Shown one piece after another: positions 21,711 to 25,452 of a stretch of DNA of 25,452 bases; within the stretch, counting starts at the first letter, position 1, and each line of letters opens with the position of its first letter. Under the pieces are notes generated by a model, which did not search any database, was not told where the DNA came from, and saw only the letters and a list, made by a program, of their open reading frames with translations. Origin of the DNA: Allopontixanthobacter sp041741895 (GTDB taxonomy: Bacteria; Pseudomonadota; Alphaproteobacteria; Sphingomonadales; Sphingomonadaceae); assembly GCA_041741895.1 (NCBI GenBank), contig JBGSJO010000110.1:1-25452 (forward strand), given 5' to 3'. A program made the translations under genes and the position numbers.

Positions 21711-22436
21711 TTACGAATTGCTGTGCTGGCGGACAATTTGTTCTGCAAGATCGGCCAGATCAGGGGCGCACAGATCGGGAAGCGGCACGCCCTTGCAAGG
21801 CAAGACATTATTGTGCGGTCGCTCGATCATTGCACCACGGCAACCTGCGACCTGCGCACCAATAACATCCCACAGGTGGCAGGCAACCATCCAAATTTCC
21901 GGTGTCGCGATTGCCAGCTCTTTCGCAACATACTGGTATGTCTCGGGCGCCGGTTTGAATTTCCGGACTGCTTCGACGCTGAAGCTGCGTGCAAAATACC
22001 CGTCGATACCCGCATTTTCGAGCGGAGTCGGGGACTGCCCACTCGCCGAATTGGTCAATGTCACCAGCCTGAAGCCCGCACCCCGCAGCAATTCCAATGC
22101 AGGCGCCACATCCGGGTGTGCCGGCAGAGTGCCGAGTTGCTCTGTCAACTGCGCCATTTCTTCACCTACGACAGTGATGCCGCGGTTGGCCGCGACCATG
22201 CGCAAAACGCCCGCAGCAAGTTGGCCGAATGGCACATACAAGCCAGACAGGGTCATGGTTTGGGAATAGAGAATGAGTTCGGCAAACCAAGTTCTCAGCA
22301 CCGCCGCATCACCGAAAATATCAGCAAACAGGGGTTCCAGCGCGGTAATATCCAGTAGAGTCTCGTTTACGTCAAAGACGATAACCGGAACTGGGGCCGG
22401 AACTGGGGCCGGAGCGGGTTCTTCATTTCTCGTCAT
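21711..22436 (-). CDS. Haloacid dehalogenase type II-like HAD hydrolase
   Basis: A 241-residue HAD-superfamily protein. Motif I is VFDVNETLLD, with the nucleophile Asp and the Asn-Glu-Thr pattern typical of L-2-haloacid dehalogenase-like members; motif II is LVTLTNSASG; the Lys of motif III lies in FKPAPETY; and motif IV is around IWMVACHLWDVIGA. Family members hydrolyse 2-haloacids or phosphate esters. A low-complexity N-terminal tail PAPAPVPAPVPV precedes motif I and corresponds to a 12-base direct repeat in DNA (about 22390-22420). A 10-bp hairpin (22455-22490) separates it from the gene upstream. Activity on halogenated substrates would suit the nearby halogenase, but this is only suggestive. 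Confidence 0.87.
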   Translation of the reverse strand: MTRNEEPAPAPVPAPVPVIVFDVNETLLDITALEPLFADIFGDAAVLRTWFAELILYSQTMTLSGLYVPFGQLAAGVLRMVAANRGITVVGEEMAQLTEQLGTLPAHPDVAPALELLRGAGFRLVTLTNSASGQSPTPLENAGIDGYFARSFSVEAVRKFKPAPETYQYVAKELAIATPEIWMVACHLWDVIGAQVAGCRGAMIERPHNNVLPCKGVPLPDLCAPDLADLAEQIVRQHSNS

Positions 22437-22454
22437 TTATTTCATGTTCGCGGC

Positions 22455-22490
22455 GCGATCAGGGGGTTGGGCAAATATCGCCCTGATCGC
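22455..22490. repeat. Perfect 10-bp inverted repeat between the AhpD-like and dehalogenase genes
   Basis: GCGATCAGGG (22455-22464) is matched by CCCTGATCGC (22481-22490) with a 16-base loop. It lies in the 63-base gap inside a likely operon. There is no run of T on either side, so it is more probably a processing or stabilising hairpin than a terminator. Confidence 0.45.
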
Positions 22491-22499
22491 ATGCCCCGC

Positions 22500-23069
22500 T
22501 CAGGCGGCCTGTGTGGCCGCGCCCTTGTGCCATTCGAATGCCTGGAACGCGGCATCAACCGGCGTGTCGGCAATATGATTGGTATAGTTCGACATCACTT
22601 TCTGCGAAATGCCGAGAATTACTTCAAGAATCTGACGCTTGGTAAATCCGGCATCGAGGAACGCTTTCACTGAGTCGCCATCCACCTGGCCGCGATTGCG
22701 GATTACGTTAAGGGTAAACTCCCGCAGCGCCTCTAGGCGGGCATTGGGCAGCGGTGTCTCATCGCGAAGCGCATTGCTGATATCATCGCTCACATTCATG
22801 CTCTTGGCGATTCCGGTATGTGCCGGGACGCAATAATGGCATCCGTGTTCGACATTGACGGTCTGCCAGACCACGGTCAGTTCGTCTTTGTCGAAGGTTG
22901 AATTCGCGAACAGTTCATGCACGATCTTATAGGCTTCGAGCAGTCCGGGTGCCTCTGCCATCACAGCATGAAGTCCAGGGATCATCCCATATGCCTTTTT
23001 CGATTGGCCGAGCAGAACCTTGCTGCCTTCAGGTGCTGTGGCTTCATCATGTAATGTAAATTCGGGCAT
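22500..23069 (-). CDS. AhpD-like / carboxymuconolactone decarboxylase family protein
   Basis: A 189-residue protein of the AhpD-like family. The motif EHGCHYCVPAHT gives Cys77, Cys80 and His84, the redox CxxC-x3-H of alkylhydroperoxidase D relatives. The segment before it (ELTVVWQTVNV) and the C-terminal VILGISQKVMSNYTNHI fit the helical fold. It is one of two such proteins in the window and is only distantly similar to that at 596-1195. It opens the AhpD-dehalogenase-flavodoxin gene set and diverges from the LysR gene, which probably regulates it. The start ATG at 23067-23069 has a poor ribosome site. Confidence 0.9.
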   Translation of the reverse strand: MPEFTLHDEATAPEGSKVLLGQSKKAYGMIPGLHAVMAEAPGLLEAYKIVHELFANSTFDKDELTVVWQTVNVEHGCHYCVPAHTGIAKSMNVSDDISNALRDETPLPNARLEALREFTLNVIRNRGQVDGDSVKAFLDAGFTKRQILEVILGISQKVMSNYTNHIADTPVDAAFQAFEWHKGAATQAA

Positions 23070-23137
23070 TGCTGATTACTGCTTTCGATATGGATATTAT
23101 AGTGTCGCATCAATCGGATTGAAGCGGCTGAACGGTT

Positions 23138-23179
23138 GGCGGCGGCGCAAATGGTGGAGGGGGAGATCGCGCCGCCGCC
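23138..23179. repeat. Perfect 11-bp GC inverted repeat between divergent genes
   Basis: GGCGGCGGCGC (23138-23148) is matched by GCGCCGCCGCC (23169-23179), with a purine-rich 20-base loop. It lies in the intergenic region between the AhpD-like operon and the LysR gene, where the promoters of both should be. It may be an operator or a leader hairpin. I could not identify a clear LysR box (T-N11-A) within it. Confidence 0.45.
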
Positions 23180-23310
23180 TAGGGTAACACTGTCATGCGA
23201 CCCGTGCTGGCCCTGGTCTTCCGGGACATTCTATGTTCCCGTTAGGCGTGTTTATGCCTCATCAAAACCATATATTGAAATTGGATGACCGAATAAGTAA
23301 TATTCTCATC

Positions 23311-24234
23311 ATGAATTTGCGTTCGCTTGATCTGAACCTGTTGGTGGTGTTCGACGCCCTGATGCGATTTCGCAATGTGACCCATGCGGCCAAAGATATG
23401 GGCCTGTCACAGCCAGCCTTTTCCAATGCCCTGGCGCGGCTGCGCGCCCGCCTGAACGATGAACTGTTTGTCCGCACGCCGGGAGGGATGCGGCCAACAG
23501 CCTGGGCGCTGGAACTCTCTGGCCCGGTCAGAATGGCGCTTGGTGAAATCGGGAAGGCGCTGGATGGGGCGGCCTTCGATTCCAAAACATCAGATCGGGC
23601 ATTCACGATCGCGACCGAGGATTACGGGATGATGGTGTTTGTTCCGCCCCTGCTTGAGCGCATCCGGAAGGAGGCCCCCAATCTGGTCATCCATATCATC
23701 ACCGCCAGCATAAATTACGGCGAGTTTCTCGAAGCCCAAAAGGCTGACTTGGCACTGATCAGCTGGCCCAACCCGCCCGGTCGTTTCGTCTCCGAACCAT
23801 TGCTGGATGAAGATTGGGTGTGTGTGATGCGGCCCGGCCATCCATTGGCAGGTGCTCGCGTCACGATCGATCGCTTTGCCGCTGCCCAGCATCTGTTGGT
23901 CAGCACACGGCGCGATTCCCATGGTGTCACACGCGGATGGGTGGACGACATATTGGCCGAGCACGACCGAAGCCGCCATGTCGCGCTGACGATGTCGACC
24001 TTTTCCCCCACACCGCTGGTTCTGGAAACAACCGATCTTATCATGACCTGCCCCAGGCGCATGGGTACGGTGTTTGGGGAACGGCTGGGGCTGGTCATGA
24101 CCGAATGCCCCGTCTCCCCGCCCCCGACCTACAGAAGCGTCGACATGGTCTGGCATGCCCGATTGGGCAATCATCCCGCACAATTCTGGCTGCGGAATTT
24201 GTTGCGCGAAGTGGCCGCTTCGACCGAAGTCTAG
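23311..24234 (+). CDS. LysR-family transcriptional regulator
   Basis: A 307-residue LysR regulator. The winged helix-turn-helix covers residues 1-60 (MNLRSLDLNLLVVFDALMR, then VTHAAKDMGLSQPAFSNALA), followed by the linker helix and an effector-binding domain of periplasmic-binding-protein fold (about 90-300). I choose ATG 23311 because NodD-like LysR proteins begin MxLRxLDLNLL; an upstream ATG at 23233 would add 26 unrelated residues. It is divergent from the AhpD-dehalogenase-flavodoxin genes, the usual position of a LysR regulator relative to its target. It converges on the halogenase gene, whose stop is 30 bases away. The inducer is unknown; within the LysR family it looks closest to the NodD/NahR/LinR type. 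Confidence 0.93.
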   Translation: MNLRSLDLNLLVVFDALMRFRNVTHAAKDMGLSQPAFSNALARLRARLNDELFVRTPGGMRPTAWALELSGPVRMALGEIGKALDGAAFDSKTSDRAFTIATEDYGMMVFVPPLLERIRKEAPNLVIHIITASINYGEFLEAQKADLALISWPNPPGRFVSEPLLDEDWVCVMRPGHPLAGARVTIDRFAAAQHLLVSTRRDSHGVTRGWVDDILAEHDRSRHVALTMSTFSPTPLVLETTDLIMTCPRRMGTVFGERLGLVMTECPVSPPPTYRSVDMVWHARLGNHPAQFWLRNLLREVAASTEV

Positions 24235-24264
24235 CACCGCCTTGGTAGATTTGGCGTCCGCGCT

Positions 24265-25452
24265 TCAATTCCCGCTGTGCAGAGCAGTAAAATTTTCGGC
24301 GCTGGCGGAAAGAATCCGCTCCACTTCCGCCATGTCGGCCGCGCGCAGATTGTCTGGCGGGGCCTGCATCTTCTCCTGCGCCGGAAAGGTGCCGTACCCG
24401 GCCATCAGGCAATGCCAGCTCGCGGCGGAATATGCGCGAATGCGGTAAGCCTGTTCATTCGCCGCGCCCACATCCTGATGCGTGAACCAGGCCGTCATCA
24501 TCGATTTCAATCCCGGCGACAAGTTCTGGTTTGCCGCGTTTTCGCGCCAATATTCCGTGTCGGCGCGCTGATTCAGCCGGTAATGCGCCACTATGTAATC
24601 GCGAACTGCGTCGATCCGCTCTGCGATCGAAGTATTGAACCGGTCCCGATGCTGAGCGGTAAAGCCGCCCGCTTCGAATGCGCCGATGAATTCCTGTGCC
24701 GTGGCAATCACGATGTGCAGCGCTGTGGCCTCCAGCGGTTCGAGAAAACCCTGCGACAGTCCCGCGGCCAGGCAATTGCGCGTCCAGCTGTTTTCGACAC
24801 GGCCCACCTTCATGCGTAAATGGCGGGCTGGCGCATCGGCACCGGGAATATCCAGTGCGTTGCGCAATTCCAGCTCGGCATCTTCGGCGGAGATATGCCG
24901 CGATGAATAGACATAGCCATTGCCAATTCGGCTGGCGAGCGGGATCGCCCAGCGCCAGCCAGCGGCCATGGCAACTGCCTCCGTCTGCGGAAGGTAATGA
25001 TCGCCCCGCGCGGCCGGGATCACAACGGCGGCATCGTTGAACAGATTGTCTGTAAAAGGCAGAAAGATTTCTCCCAGCGCTTGCTGCGCGATGACGCTGG
25101 CAAAGCCCGAACAATCGACAAAGAGATCGCCGGCAATCCATTCGCCGCCTTCGCAATTAAGCGCAGCGACATCGCCAGTGGGATCAAGTTCGACCTGGAC
25201 AACCTTGCCCTCCAGGTGCCTGACCCCTTGCGTTACTGCATGGCCCCGCAGGAACGCGCCCAGCTTATGGGCGTCGAAATGATAGCCGTAACTTGGCGCG
25301 AAGGGGAACGTCTCGCCCGCTTGCGGCCCCTTGCCTTCAGCCGCCAGCCGGCTGGCAAGAAAGAACGCGTCGGGATGCGCCGGAACATCGAACCCGCGCC
25401 GCGCAAGTGCGCAATTGTGCAGGAAGGCAGGCTCGGTATGTAGGTCGGTCGG
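24265..25452 (-). CDS. Flavin-dependent tryptophan halogenase family protein, 5' end outside the window
   Basis: The frame is open from the right edge to TGA at 24265-24267, giving 395 visible residues of a protein usually about 500 long. Family features seen are SYGYHFDAHKLGAFLR, GDLFVDCSGF (an FAD-domain strand), the hallmark GWRWAIPLASR of the WxWxIP motif, and NCLAAGLSQGFLEPLEATAL, the flavin-binding end segment. The N-terminal GxGxxG and the catalytic lysine lie beyond the edge, so activity cannot be judged. Members halogenate tryptophan or other aromatic compounds using FADH2 supplied by a flavin reductase. In sphingomonads and caulobacters many such proteins sit with TonB receptors and have no proven halogenation role. 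Confidence 0.92.
   Translation of the reverse strand, partial: PTDLHTEPAFLHNCALARRGFDVPAHPDAFFLASRLAAEGKGPQAGETFPFAPSYGYHFDAHKLGAFLRGHAVTQGVRHLEGKVVQVELDPTGDVAALNCEGGEWIAGDLFVDCSGFASVIAQQALGEIFLPFTDNLFNDAAVVIPAARGDHYLPQTEAVAMAAGWRWAIPLASRIGNGYVYSSRHISAEDAELELRNALDIPGADAPARHLRMKVGRVENSWTRNCLAAGLSQGFLEPLEATALHIVIATAQEFIGAFEAGGFTAQHRDRFNTSIAERIDAVRDYIVAHYRLNQRADTEYWRENAANQNLSPGLKSMMTAWFTHQDVGAANEQAYRIRAYSAASWHCLMAGYGTFPAQEKMQAPPDNLRAADMAEVERILSASAENFTALHSGN

Overview
The window reads as chromosomal DNA from an alphaproteobacterium, most likely Sphingomonadales (Sphingomonadaceae or Erythrobacteraceae). This is an inference from the moderately high GC, a large Oar-like TonB-dependent receptor, a tryptophan-halogenase-type flavoenzyme, and a SigF/NrsF pair like that of Caulobacter. 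I see no rRNA, tRNA, CRISPR, transposase or phage gene. Most genes lie on the minus strand in tightly packed operons.

Layout, left to right. 1-595: the 5' end of a lipoprotein gene, a possible 36-codon gene and two tandem ECF-type promoters, all reading left. 596-6149: a minus-strand operon of TonB-dependent receptor, NupC nucleoside transporter, CDP-alcohol phosphatidyltransferase and AhpD-like protein; its leader RNA can hide the ribosome binding site. 6263-8241: a DoxX-like membrane protein diverges from a CBS-domain protein and a YiiX-like papain-fold protein. 8265-13338: GST-like protein, YeeE/YedE transporter, small membrane protein, rhodanese and a TVP38-flavoprotein reductase fusion. 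13432-15674: a zinc-finger anti-sigma factor, a second ECF sigma factor, NrtS and a flavoprotein related to the N-terminal half of SelD fusions, preceded by a metallo-beta-lactamase-fold protein (15762-16688). 16759-20778: a bufferin (metal-buffering RiPP) operon of two BufA precursors, BufB (MNIO enzyme), BufC and DoxX, followed by the ECF sigma factor SigF and its membrane anti-sigma factor NrsF. 20926-24234: flavodoxin-family protein, haloacid dehalogenase and a second AhpD-like protein, divergent from a LysR regulator. 24265-end: a flavin-dependent halogenase cut by the window edge.

The main observation ties the window together. Eight copies of one promoter-like motif, (T/C)GTAAC(C/T/G)-N16-CGAA with an invariant 16-base spacer, lie ahead of six operons plus a tandem pair at the left edge. 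The nine fixed bases (GTAAC + CGAA) would be expected about 0.2 times by chance in both strands of this window. One copy precedes the bufferin operon, one lies inside bufC ahead of doxX-sigF-nrsF, and one lies inside the second anti-sigma gene. From memory, the motif matches the sigma-F promoter of Caulobacter, whose targets include bufferin operons. I infer a local sigma-F stress regulon that joins metal-binding peptides, sulfur transport, rhodanese chemistry, a membrane flavoprotein reductase, CBS/YiiX proteins and a possible new small gene. The unusual element within the bufferin operon is that one of the two near-identical peptides carries a lipobox, suggesting a soluble and a membrane-tethered metallophore made by one enzyme.
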